Shown: positions 1 to 9,047 of the stretch, in pieces | Layout: every line of letters begins with the position of its first letter | Numbering within the stretch: the stretch's first letter is position 1 | Source: Gp13-AA77 sp035946735 | GTDB taxonomy: Bacteria; Acidobacteriota; Terriglobia; UBA7540 | Length of the DNA: 64,000 nt | NCBI GenBank assembly: GCA_035946735.1 | Contig: DASYYZ010000155.1 | Coordinates: 1-64,000, forward strand | Reading direction: 5' to 3' | Made by a program: the position numbers and the translations under genes | The notes under the pieces: generated by a model | Told to the model about the DNA's origin: nothing | What the model saw: only the letters and a program-made list of their open reading frames with translations | Database searches by the model: none

Positions 1-540
1 ACAGACACTTCGCGGATGACATCATCGTCCTCTGCGTCCGATGCGATCTGCGCTTCTCGCTCAGCTATCGTGATCTGGAGGAACTAATGACGGAACGCGG
101 TCTGAGCGTCGACCGCACGACGGTGTGGCGTTGGGTGCAGCACTACGCTCCCGAACTCGACCGGCGGGTGCGGCGGGAGTTGAAACGGACGGGCATGTCC
201 TGGCGAGTTGATGAAACCACGTTCGCGTCGCCCATATCCCCGCGCGGTGAGCAGACTAAAGCAGGAGGGAAGATTGGGTCGGCGTTGCCGGTGTCGGACA
301 TCCCCCTACCTGAACAACATCGTCAAGCAAGACCATCGAGCCCTCAAACGACGGATCAACGCCAAGCAAGGCTTCCGATCGTTCGAGGGAGCCCGGCGAA
401 CCATCCCCGGCTATGAGGTGATGCACATGATCCGCAAAGGACAAGTGCGATGGCTGCTGAAAGGGGATGTGGGCGGGCGGGTTCTGTTCATCAATTCAAC
501 CCTCGGGCTGTCGATCGTTTCCTCCACCATGGGCATGTGC
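1..540 (+). pseudogene. IS6-family transposase remnant, internally deleted and cut by the left edge
   Basis: Two frames give the two ends of one IS6-type DDE transposase. Positions 3-218 encode the N-terminal part (DLEELMTERGLSVDRTTVWR, ending SWRVDET); from about 208 another frame gives the C-terminal part (PYLNNIVKQDHRALKRRINA, later GYEVMHMIRKGQVRW, ending about 519). Roughly 55-60 residues around the second catalytic Asp are missing at the join near 215-235. In addition the family's catalytic Glu in NNIVEQDH reads Lys here (NNIVKQDH). The copy therefore cannot be active in cis. Its C-terminal half is closely similar at DNA level to the fragment near 11.7-11.9 kb. The start lies beyond the window. 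Assignment to the family is firm; the deletion extent is estimated from usual family length. Confidence 0.85.
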
Positions 541-611
541 TCAAGTGCGGTACGCGAAGCTGGCGCACAAAAACCAACTTGCCTGCAGAGCCCAAGGCAG
601 GGTAGAACATC

Positions 612-1140
612 TTAGTCCCGGATGCCCTGGCCGGTTTTGACGCGATCAGGACTGGCTGGTTTTGAGGTGATCACCGAGGTAACGACCCGCGGCTCACCGT
701 GATGGCGTAGCGCTTGGCGAAAGAACGCGGTGGCGGCGGCGCGATCCCACCTGGGACTGAGATAAAACTCGACGGTCTTCCGTTGCCGGTCCACGGCACG
801 GTACAGAAACACCCACCGGCCCCTTACCTTGACATAGGTCTCAAGCAGAAGTGGCGTCGATACGAGAGGCGCGTGGGCGACTCTTGGCGGGTTGATGTGC
901 GCTGGTACCTGAGCTATAAGCTGTCCTATCAGGACCCGGTGGAAATGATGGCCGATCGGGGTCTGAGTGTTAGCCATACGACCGTGATACGGTGGACGGT
1001 GCGGTATGCGCCAGAGTTCGAGACACAAAACGATGAGCTGGTCGTCGAACCAGCGGCCGTGGAAGAGAGGATTGCGAGTCGAACGGCGCGTCGCCACGTC
1101 GTGAGGCTAACCTAGCCGCCTGATGTTTGCACCAGAACCC
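612..1140 (-). pseudogene. IS6-family transposase, scrambled by internal excision and inverted reinsertion
   Basis: Reading the minus strand from a GTG at 1097, the first block (1097-1023, ending FDDQLIVLC) is a normal IS6 N-terminus, and 842 to about 655 (ETYVKVRGRWVFLYRAVD, then RDRAAATAFFRQAL-like) is the DDE middle. The intervening coding sequence lies on the plus strand as two blocks in exchanged order: 843-896 (KQKWRRYERRVGDSWRVD) and 897-1022 (VRWYLSYKLSYQDPV to RYAPEFE). Both are multiples of three (54 and 126 nt). Joining A, 897-1022, 843-896 and the DDE block restores a continuous family-like protein. The C-terminal third is absent. An IS6-type terminal repeat lies just upstream of the start at 1121-1140. 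Confidence 0.85.
1121..1140 (-). repeat. IS6-family terminal inverted repeat (5' end of the scrambled element)
   Basis: Minus-strand GGGTTCTGGTGCAAACATCA resembles the GGTTCTGKTGCAAA-type ends of IS6-family elements and sits 24-43 nt upstream of the transposase start, the expected place. No matching opposite end was found near 612. Confidence 0.65.
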
Positions 1141-1146
1141 AGACCG

Positions 1147-2475
1147 CTAGCGGACCTGCCCGTCGAGGTACGCGAGCACGGCGTGCGTGAGATCTTCACC
1201 CGCCTGGTCTGTGAACGGTGACGTGTTAGGCTCATAGCCTCCGTGCGCGAACTCGGCCTTGGTGGGCAGATAGCCCAGCCAGCCGTTGGTATAGCCGAAA
1301 TAGAACGTGTACGGGAAAGGCGAATGATCGCGCACGTTCATGGAGATTTCGCAGAACAGTTCCACGGGCGCGGCCCAGATGGCGATGTCTTTATTGATCC
1401 GCAAAAAGCGTATTGGAAGGCGAACCATGGCGGAACCCGCGCTCGTGGTGCGCAGGTAGTCGCTGAGGCCAGGGGCCCAGCCCATGCCGGGCTTGCGCGG
1501 AGTCTCCACCGTCGTTTCACCTAGCGTGAGTTCAACATCCGAAGTCGTGGGGCCCAGGCGTGCATTGGCCGCAATGATCGGGTCCCCGAGCAACACTTCA
1601 AATTGCTTCAGGTGCCCGCTCTCGAAGTCAGGATACACCGTGTAAATGGGAGCCTGATTGCCCGCCGCTCCATTGATATAGAGCATCGGCGCCCCCAGTT
1701 TCTCCTCCACGTAGTCCGCCACGATGCCGGGCGCGTCGCCGGTAATCAGGGTATTCTTGCCGCCGAGTACGGTGCCGTGCATGCCGTAGTTGGCAATCAG
1801 GGCAAGCAGTGTTCCATCGGCCTTCTCCAAGCGGAGCAGCCCAATCCGATGGTCGACAGGGCCATCCGGATTCAAACCCAGAAACGCCGGTCCCTCCTCA
1901 TTCCGGGCCCGTCTGTTGATCGTGGCGTTCGCGTATCCCCAGCCCACTCCCAACCGTGCCGGCTCCAGCTTCGCCTGCGCTTCCTTGATTCCATCCAGCA
2001 ATTGCTTTTTCACCTGGGCGGTGTATCCGCTATTGTGATCGTGCTCGTACCGCCCTTTCAGGAAGGCTTCTCCCAGTCCGGGCGGTCCTACCTCCGGAGC
2101 AGAGTGCGTGTGAGTAACGCTCCACCAGACCTGGAGAGGCTTGATTCCTGTCTGCGCCGAGAGTTCCCTCAAGATTTCGTCGTAAACGGACGGTGAGTAA
2201 AGGCAGATGTCTGTCGAGATCAGGAAGAATTGAGTGTTCCCATCGTCCATCGCGACGATGCGGTGGAAGATGTGATCGTGTACGCCGGTCGATTGCCGTG
2301 GGTCGTAGCCTAGCAGCCATTGCGGCTTGTCCGGGGTGATGTCAATTTTCACCACCGACGCCCGTAACGGGCCCGCCAGGGCGCTCGATGAACTCACTGC
2401 GAGGAGAAACAAAAAGTCAGCAATGATCAGCCTCGCGTACCGCGGAATTACGCGTGACATCTTCCCTCTAGTCAT
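1147..2475 (-). CDS. Neutral/alkaline non-lysosomal ceramidase-like hydrolase, exported
   Basis: 442 residues with a hydrophobic N-terminal export signal (about residues 12-34, ending SSALA). The rest matches the catalytic part of neutral/alkaline ceramidases, zinc amidohydrolases that release fatty acid from ceramide. Visible family marks are VWWSVTHTHSAPEVG (residues 117-130, zinc ligands and substrate His), NYGMHGTVLG (His233) and ITGDAPG. It is shorter than the Pseudomonas-type enzyme (about 650 residues) and lacks the C-terminal beta domain, so substrate may differ from ceramide; many short homologues in Acidobacteriota and Planctomycetota are uncharacterised. Met6 is an alternative start. 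It follows the TonB receptor on the same strand by 175 nt and may be co-transcribed with it. Confidence 0.8.
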   Translation of the reverse strand: MTRGKMSRVIPRYARLIIADFLFLLAVSSSSALAGPLRASVVKIDITPDKPQWLLGYDPRQSTGVHDHIFHRIVAMDDGNTQFFLISTDICLYSPSVYDEILRELSAQTGIKPLQVWWSVTHTHSAPEVGPPGLGEAFLKGRYEHDHNSGYTAQVKKQLLDGIKEAQAKLEPARLGVGWGYANATINRRARNEEGPAFLGLNPDGPVDHRIGLLRLEKADGTLLALIANYGMHGTVLGGKNTLITGDAPGIVADYVEEKLGAPMLYINGAAGNQAPIYTVYPDFESGHLKQFEVLLGDPIIAANARLGPTTSDVELTLGETTVETPRKPGMGWAPGLSDYLRTTSAGSAMVRLPIRFLRINKDIAIWAAPVELFCEISMNVRDHSPFPYTFYFGYTNGWLGYLPTKAEFAHGGYEPNTSPFTDQAGEDLTHAVLAYLDGQVR

Positions 2476-2638
2476 GACTTAACTCGTCGTCGCTTCATTT
2501 CAGAAATCGCGTGGGTTGGTATTCTCAAGGTGATCCCCGCCCTCTCCGGCCAACTCAGCGCCTGCCGATCATGTGCCGCGCTCGGCCACTGCCCGGTCGC
2601 GCCATTCTGCGTCACACGTAACCCATGTGATGGAAGAA

Positions 2639-2696
2639 GTGGAGTCCACCCTAAAATATCAACTTCAGTGCCAGTTGCAAAATGCGTGGACTCCAC
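2639..2696. repeat. 11-bp inverted repeat spanning the TonB receptor stop codon
   Basis: GTGGAGTCCAC (2639-2649) and GTGGACTCCAC (2686-2696) are exact reverse complements and could form a stem around the 3' end of the receptor message. There is no U-run, so a simple intrinsic terminator is not supported. Confidence 0.4.
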
Positions 2697-5600
2697 GCGC
2701 TTGAGACTTCTCCATTGCCAATGTTGCTGGTGCCATTGCAGGGTTGACCGGGAAGTGTAGCCCCGCTGCAAAAGGCATTGACACCTTGAAACTGCGGGTG
2801 GTTGAAGGTATTGAAGGTCTCCAGGCGAAACTGAACCGTTGAGTGCTCGCCGCTGAACCACGGCGTCTCGAAGTCCTTCACCAGGGCCATGTCCCAGTTG
2901 TTCCTTCCCGGCCCCCAAAGGATGTTGCGTCCATTGTAACCGAACATTCCTGGCTCGCCATTCGAGGCCAGTTGCGCGACGTTGGGTTGGCCCAGCGCCC
3001 CGGGATTGAACCATCCGGGGGTGGGTCCGAATTGCGGATCGTCGATCACGTGCTTGCTGACCCCCAACGTGCCCAGGGAGTTGCACATGATGCTTTCACC
3101 GATCCCGCTGCTCATGCCGTTAATGCCGCACGGAATGGACATTGGAGGACCACTGAAAAAGCTCGTGATGTCGCTGAGAGACCATCCTCCGAATGCTGCG
3201 CGCGCGAAGGCGTTCGAGGAGTGGCGGAAGAACGGCAAATCATAAACAAAGTTCGTGATCCACATCTGAGCGCGATTGAAGCTGGACGTAGCATACCACC
3301 GGTTCAAGTTACTGTCGTCGATACCGCTCTGGTAGGAATAATCTGACGAGTTATCCAGTGAGTGCGACCACGTGTAAGCGGACTGCAGCGTCAAACCCTT
3401 GCTGAACGTATGCCGAAACTCAACCTGAAGGGAATTGTAATTGGAGGCGGCAGTATCCTGCTGCATCGTGATGGTGCTGTAGCCCTGATAGGGGACGAAA
3501 AATACATTGGGCTCCTCTGCGTTGATCAGGACCTGCTGCACGTTGCAGACCCCGGGAGAGTTACAGCCGGCGATGTTGGTCCCGGCCAGACCGGGAACCG
3601 TCATCGTCGTGGCTCCCAGAGGAACCTGGTTGATGTTTCTCTGAGTGGCCAGGTCGCGCCCCAGGCTTCCCACATAACTTACGGTTAAAATGGTGCTGAC
3701 GCCGAAATCATGCTGAACTCCCAAACTGAAATTCTGCACGGCTGGGAATTTCCAGGTCGTGGGGATAGTCCCTGGGGACGATGGGCCTGTGGGTTCCGTT
3801 TGGATGGTCGAGGGGCTCACCGGAGTAATGGCGGAATAGCTGGCCAGGTTGAATAAGTTCGGCGCCAAAGTCGATGGCCCCGTCGTCCAGAGAGGTAAAC
3901 CGGCCATGGACTCGTTGAAACTGCCGATTTCGTAAAAGATGCCGTATCCACCTCGAATGACTGTTTTCCCTGATCCGGTGGGGTCATAGGCAAAGCCGAA
4001 ACGGGGACCGATATTTTTGTGGGTTCCATTGGTACACGCCAACGAGAACCCCATTGTTCCACATCTCACGATGCCGTTCCCCGCGATGTTTGGAGTGTAG
4101 ATTTGGCCGGTTGCAGGGTTAGGCACCAACACCCCCGCCGAGTCAAGCGGGGCCTCTAGCGCCGGATCATACAGGCTGGGCTCAAAAGCATAGCTGCCGG
4201 TCGATTGCGTCATCGATAAGTTTGTGAACAACGAGTATCGCAAGCCCAGGTTTAGGGTCAACTTCTTGTTGACTTTCCAGTCGTCCTGGAAAAAAGGCTC
4301 GATACTGTATTGGCGGTAACTCCTGTACTGCATGCCCCCGATAGGAATTCCTTTCAAGGTGGTTGAGCATTCCGTGTACGACCCGATCCGCCCGAGGTAC
4401 ATATCGGCGAGAGCGTTTCCCGTCGATACGGAGTTACTCGTCGAGAAGCTCATCGACCCTTGCGACGAGCACCGGGCCTGGCCGGCGAAATTGTTCGTCT
4501 GGCCGTAGAAGCCAAACTTGAGGTTGTGCCGGCCCAGGTTCCAGTTAATGCTCTCCTGAGCCGTGATGTAGGGAATTTTCGCAAATGAATTTTCGAATTC
4601 GTTTTGACTAAAGTTGAACGGTATGCCCCCGCTGACCGAAACGGCAGGCAAAGGGGATTGCTGTTGTTGCCCGGAAAGAGAGTGGAGACCGTCCATGCGC
4701 TAGGCTTGTCAATCGAGTGCGCTGGCGAAGAGGCGCCTGGGATTTCCACCAGCGTCCAATCATCATGTGTATAGCTTGAGATGAATTCGCTGACCAGGTT
4801 GGGCCGCAAGGTGTGAACCAGATGGATGACGGCACTCTTGTTGGGAGCCGCAAACTGAGTGGCGGAAGTGCCGAAGGTTGATCCGGTCCAAAGCGAAGGA
4901 GTCACGGTGGTTTCCCAGGCATCTTGTGCATAGCGGCCAAAGACCCACGTTTTCTCGCTGATGTTTTCGTCGATCCGGACGGCGTCCTCTCGCCAGTTCG
5001 TGGGCAGGGTCGGGGCCGTGAGGTAGCCGATGAGCCCATTGTTCGGCAGCGGCACGAGCGCATTGAGCAGGGCAGCGCCGTTCGGGTTGATTGGAACCTT
5101 ATCGACCTTCGTGCCGTTGAGGGTGGGCAAAACGCAGCCCGAGGCGACCACAGCGCTGTAGTTAGATGACGATGGGTCACATTGGCTGAAGTCCCCTTGC
5201 CGCTCGAGCAGCGAAGGCGTGTTTGCGCTGAGAACCGTGCCTTGGCGGATACGCCGCCATTCCTCATCCCAGAAGAAGTAAGTCTTGGACTTGTCCGTGT
5301 TATAGCGCCGCGGAATGTAAATCGGCCCGCCTAAGGTGAAGCCAAAGTTGTTCCAGATCAGCGGAGTCTTGGGAGCATTTCCTCCCGGCGGAGCAATTTC
5401 ACGATTGGCGAAAAAATCGTTGGCGTCAAAATGGTCATTGCGGACGTAGTCGTACAGGGTGCCATGAAATTGCTTTGTCCCTGACTTGGTCACCACCTGA
5501 ATATCTGCGCCCGCATGCCGTCCCAAATCGGCACTGTAATTGGCCGTCGAGATACGAAACTCCGCAATTGAATCGATGGTGGGAAAGGTATTCGTGGTGG

Positions 5601-6210
5601 TGTTCGAGGTCTCGTCAGCATTGACTCCGCCGTCCACCATCCAGTTGTTGTATTCCTCGCGGTTGCCGTTGAAGGATATCGCCGTGTTGGCATACACGCC
5701 TACGTCTGTTGCGTCAAAACCGTTGTCGACGGCTGCTCCGGGAACCAGAGCTGCCAGGGCCGTAAAGTTACGGCCATTGAGGTCAAGGTTCTGAATCTGC
5801 TGGCCCGAAATCAGGCTGGAAACAGCGCCCGTCTCTGTTTGGACGTGCGGCACGTTTCCCACCACACTCACTTCCTGGCTCGTTGTGCCCACCTTGAGTG
5901 TCACGTCGACACGCTGAATCTGCCCAACGGTCAAGGTGATGCCGGTTCGGCGAGCCTTTTGAAATCCGGCAGCTTCGACCGTCACACTGTATTCGCCCAA
6001 GGGCACCGGTGCCAGGGCAAACGCTCCCACGGCGTTCGTCGTCAGTTCGCGGACAAAACCCTTTTCAGGATTCTCGATCGTTACCTGTGCATTAGGAATA
6101 ATGGCGCCGCTCGAGTCCGTTACCGTGCCCACTATTGAGGCCGTATCCTGAGCCCACATCATGGATCCGGACCAAAGAAGGAAAATGACAATCAAAGTTG
6201 CTCTTCGCAT
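2651..6210 (-). pseudogene. TonB-dependent outer-membrane receptor with carboxypeptidase-regulatory-like domain, frameshifted
   Basis: Start ATG at 6210 is preceded by GAGGAGG; the product begins MRRATLIVIFLLW, a signal peptide ending MMWAQ. Next comes a CarboxypepD_reg-like domain (ASIVGTVTDSSGAIIPNAQV), a plug (AVSSLISGQQIQNLDLNGRN, WMVDGGVNADETSN) and a long beta barrel ending in Phe (LQLALKLIF), as outer-membrane barrels usually do. About 1,190 residues in total, normal for acidobacterial OmpA/TonB-type receptors. The frame breaks in the run at 4650-4656: one frame reads TLFPGNNSN up to there, the other resumes PLPAVSVSGG; a single missing base explains it. Either a real inactivating mutation or a sequencing error in a homopolymer. 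The large-substrate import role is inferred from the family. Confidence 0.85.
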
Positions 6211-6881
6211 GTCAGCCTCCTCAAGATTCAAGAATTTATTGATTCCGACCCGAGGTCCGACGCAGTGTATCAAGCAGATGGTATCCGTCTAATTCATTAC
6301 GCCCCCCGCATTGAAATTGTCAAGGCAGAAAGCGTCGACCGACACTTGCCTCGGCTCTTGGGTAAGCTCAAAGTCAAGTGTTCTTGGCACGTTGACGTGA
6401 CCCCGAATCCATCGTCCAGAATCAATGAGTTACAGGCATAATTCTGGCGGCGGTTTTTTGGCACGCCGGCCGCGACCATCCAGCGGGTGCCCCAGCGCCG
6501 CTTGGCAACCACCACTACGGCTGGCCTCCTTAGGGATGAGCACGGGTCACGGAGGGGTTGGGTGTGGCCCCGGGCCGAGTCTCCCGGAATGCCGGAACCA
6601 TGTGGGCTTACGTAGCTTGCAGTTAAGAATTAATCCTCCTTGAGTCATCCCATAGCTTGTGCTTTGGCCGGTCGACATCCATCCGACGCGTCACTAGTGT
6701 GACGCTGGGGCAAAACAAAACCTTCACATTAACCGGATCTCGCGCAATGGCAGAAATCCAGTGATCGTTGTCATTGCTCAATTTCGCGAATCCACCTAAT
6801 CTCAGGCCGTGCGGGAAGAGGTGTCGCCAACTCTGTTGTCGCCAATGCCGCTGTAGGGCCACTGTGGTTTGCGGAGTAAGC
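6211..6881. other. Intergenic stretch, nothing recognised
   Basis: About 670 bases upstream of the TonB receptor. It must hold that gene's promoter on the minus strand, but I could not pick convincing -35/-10 boxes. Short open frames on both strands show no recognisable domain. Confidence 0.5.
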
Positions 6882-7125
6882 ATGAACAAGCCTTTGATTC
6901 TTGCATTGAGTGTGTTGAGCCTAGCTCCTGTTGCGCCTGCGACGGCGCTGCCCTTCATCCGGGATGACTGCGGCACGGCACTGTCCATGGCGAAGCAACG
7001 GCAGTTGCCGATCTTTGTCGAAGTCTGGACCCCGTGGTGATCGACGTGTCCTGACGCGAGACCTGTTGGCGCGTGCCGACCTCGCCAGGTTCGCCGGACA
7101 GTTTGTCTGGAGGCGTTGTAAATAG
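6882..7125 (+). pseudogene. Secreted thioredoxin-like protein remnant
   Basis: ATG at 6882 opens a signal peptide (MNKPLILALSVLSLAPVAPA) followed by CGTALSMAKQRQLPIFVEVW and TPW, the stretch that precedes the CxxC site in thioredoxin-fold proteins. A TGA follows immediately where CxxC should be. In another frame the sequence resumes RVLTRDLLARADLARFAGQF and ends at 7125, which fits the helix and strand after the active site. The Cys pair and the C-terminal half are missing, so this is a decayed gene. Identification rests on the shape of a short segment. Confidence 0.55.
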
Positions 7126-7300
7126 GAGGGAAGAAGCACGGTTGTGCGCCGGTAAGCACGCCTGCTATTACTGGCTTCTACTTGCTGAGAGCCACTTAAC
7201 GCGGCGGCCGTTCGGGCCATGCTCCGGCGGACCGAGTTGCCTTTACTGCTGCGTAGAGGGTCCAGCGAACGGCCGATTTCGGCCGCGAACTGGGAAGGGA

Positions 7301-7321
7301 AGAGTGAAGAGTGAAGAGTGA
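7301..7321. repeat. Three tandem AGAGTGA units
   Basis: AGAGTGA occurs three times head to tail, followed by a degenerate TGAGTG. It lies in the 426-base gap between the thioredoxin remnant and the isomerase gene. Nothing else is recognised in 7126-7551. Confidence 0.7.
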
Positions 7322-7551
7322 TGAGTGTCGAAAGGATCGCTCGAAAGCGGGCCGGTTCCGACCTTTGGGAGGATCAGGTGAGGCAAAACCGGCCTGTTCA
7401 TCCGCCCCTTCCGACTGCGGGCCAATGCGGGCCAAGCACCGGTTGCATTTTGGCAGGTCAGGTGGTATCTTATCGGCCCGGAGCCGAACCTCACACCGGA
7501 AATTCGGGCGAAAAAGGAAATTCCGGCTCGATTCCAACCCAGGAGAATTCC

Positions 7552-8487
7552 ATGAATCGAAGAAGCTTCATTCGCAATACTGCTGCGGGCGCCCTCGCTA
7601 CTAAATCCGGGTCTATATTGGCATTTGCTGCGGGCGAGGATCCTGCCGGCGCCGAGAGGATGCGGCGAATTGCAGTGACCACCTGGAGCCTGCACACCTT
7701 GTTTCCTCAAACGAAGGAAAAGGACGCTCCGCCGCCGGGTGAAATGCTCGACCTGCGAAAGTTTCCCGAACTCGTGGCTGACCGCTTCCACATTCATAAC
7801 CTCGAACTTTGCAGTGTCCACTTTGAGTCCACCGAACCTTCCTACTTGAACGACCTGAAAGCGAATCTGCAGAAGGCCCATTCGCGCGTCATCAACATGC
7901 CTGTGGACTATCCTCACGACTGGGACGGCAAGGGTCTGTGCGATTCTGACGACAAGCAATGGCATTGGGAAATCTCTGAACGCAAAAAGTGGATCGATAT
8001 CGCCGCACATCTGGGGTCGCAATCGATCCGGCCCAATCCCGGCGGAACTGCCAAGACGACCGATATGAGCCGCCCTATCGCCGCCTACAAAGAGCTCGGC
8101 GAATACGGAAAATCCAAGGGCGTGGAGGTGATCATCGAAAACCACGGAAACGTGGCAGGCAAGGCGGAGAACATTGTGGCGATCATCAAGGGGGCGGGCC
8201 CTGAGTGGGTAGGCGCCCTGCCGGATTTCGGCAACTGGGCGGAGAAAGACCGATATCGTGGCCTCGAAATGGTCTTTCCGTATGCCTCTACTGTATGCCA
8301 CGCGCGATACGAGACACCTGGCGGGGCAGAAATGGACGGCGAGCTGGTGCAATTTGACTTTGCCCGCTGCGTCGGTATTTCCAAATCCGCCCATTTCGGC
8401 GGTGTCTATTCCGCCGAGCTCGCGAGTCCAGGCGATCCCTACGTTGGAACCCAAAAGATTATCGATGAGCTGATGAAAAATCTGTAG
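7552..8487 (+). CDS. Tat-exported sugar phosphate isomerase/epimerase-like TIM-barrel protein
   Basis: The frame is open from 7318, but ATG at 7552 has AGGAG six bases upstream and begins NRRSFIRNTAAGAL, a twin-arginine signal. Mature part is a xylose-isomerase-like TIM barrel of about 280 residues: TTWSLHTLFPQ, FHIHNLELCSVHF, LGSQSIRPNPGGTAK, VIIENHGNVAG, WVGALPDFGNW, and CHARYETPG, with the Glu, Asp and His positions expected for metal binding in the AP-endonuclease-2 superfamily. Exported members are common in Acidobacteriota and Planctomycetota; substrates (sugar or polyol epimerisation or dehydration) are mostly unknown. It stands alone. A paralogue in fold and likely export lies at 22.1-23.0 kb on the opposite strand. 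Confidence 0.8.
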   Translation: MNRRSFIRNTAAGALATKSGSILAFAAGEDPAGAERMRRIAVTTWSLHTLFPQTKEKDAPPPGEMLDLRKFPELVADRFHIHNLELCSVHFESTEPSYLNDLKANLQKAHSRVINMPVDYPHDWDGKGLCDSDDKQWHWEISERKKWIDIAAHLGSQSIRPNPGGTAKTTDMSRPIAAYKELGEYGKSKGVEVIIENHGNVAGKAENIVAIIKGAGPEWVGALPDFGNWAEKDRYRGLEMVFPYASTVCHARYETPGGAEMDGELVQFDFARCVGISKSAHFGGVYSAELASPGDPYVGTQKIIDELMKNL

Positions 8488-8574
8488 ACGATTCTCCGCC
8501 ATTCCCGAGGCCCAACGGGACGATTCCGCTTCAGAAGCCACTCGCCGAAATGGCGCAGGTGCGGAATACTCCAG

Positions 8575-8653
8575 TCCACCAACTCTTAATTTTATAGTTG
8601 ACAAAAGCCTTTTCTCGCGCTAAATTTCTAATCTTAATTCCTTAGTTGGTGGA
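8575..8653. promoter_or_regulatory. Candidate BlaI operator: 10-bp inverted repeat flanking the promoter
   Basis: TCCACCAACT (8575-8584) and AGTTGGTGGA (8644-8653) are exact reverse complements on either side of the promoter, with another TAGTTG half-site at 8595-8600 touching the -35 box. BlaI/MecI-type repressors bind such dyads and autoregulate. Inference from position and symmetry. Confidence 0.5.
8598..8626 (+). promoter_or_regulatory. Sigma-70-type promoter for blaI-M56 operon
   Basis: TTGACA at 8598-8603, a 17-base spacer, then TAAATT at 8621-8626, 34 bases before the chosen TTG start. This is the clearest housekeeping promoter in the window. Confidence 0.65.
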
Positions 8654-8660
8654 GACGCTC

Positions 8661-9047
8661 TTGCCGAGAAAACAATCGCTTAACCTCACCGAAGCCGAGC
8701 TCCGTCTCATGGATATCGTGTGGGACAAAGGCGCAGCCACTGTCGGGGAAGTCGCCGCGGCCCTCCCCGGTGAGCCAGGTCTCGCTTACAACACGGTCCT
8801 CACCACGCTTCGCATTCTCGAACAGAAAGGCTACGTCCGGCATACAAAGCCCCGTGAAGGTCGCGCCTTTGTCTATCGCGCTGTTGTCGGCCGCAAGCAG
8901 GCCAGCCGGAGCGCCGTGCGTCACGTAGTTCGCCGGTTCTTCGCCAATTCCCCCGAACTGCTTGTCCTCAATCTTATCGACGACGGCGATCTCTCTCAGC
9001 AGGCACTCCGGAACATTCGAAATCTCCTCGCGGAAGGTGAAAAATGA
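8661..9047 (+). CDS. BlaI/MecI/CopY-family transcriptional repressor
   Basis: The first codons could be TTG 8646, GTG 8649 or TTG 8661; I prefer 8661 because GGTGGAG lies six bases upstream, giving a product starting PRKQSLNLTEAELRLMDIVW. About 128 residues with the BlaI winged helix (GAATVGEVAAAL, AYNTVLTTLRILEQKGYVRH) and C-terminal dimerisation segment (RRFFANSPELLVLNL). Family members repress until cleaved by a partner M56 membrane protease. The stop overlaps the next gene's ATG (ATGA at 9044-9047), so the two are translationally coupled. Likely autoregulated through the inverted repeat around its promoter. Confidence 0.9.
   Translation: MPRKQSLNLTEAELRLMDIVWDKGAATVGEVAAALPGEPGLAYNTVLTTLRILEQKGYVRHTKPREGRAFVYRAVVGRKQASRSAVRHVVRRFFANSPELLVLNLIDDGDLSQQALRNIRNLLAEGEK

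Noticed and set aside
577..593. Possible IS6 right-end inverted repeat after the first IS copy
   Set aside because: CTTGCCTGCAGAGCCC shares some bases with TTTGCACCAGAACCC but too few for confident assignment.
7243..8604. 453-residue open frame antisense to the TIM-barrel isomerase
   Set aside because: No family motif; composition is the reverse complement of a GC-rich gene, and the sense frame has a Tat signal, ribosome site and metal-site motifs.
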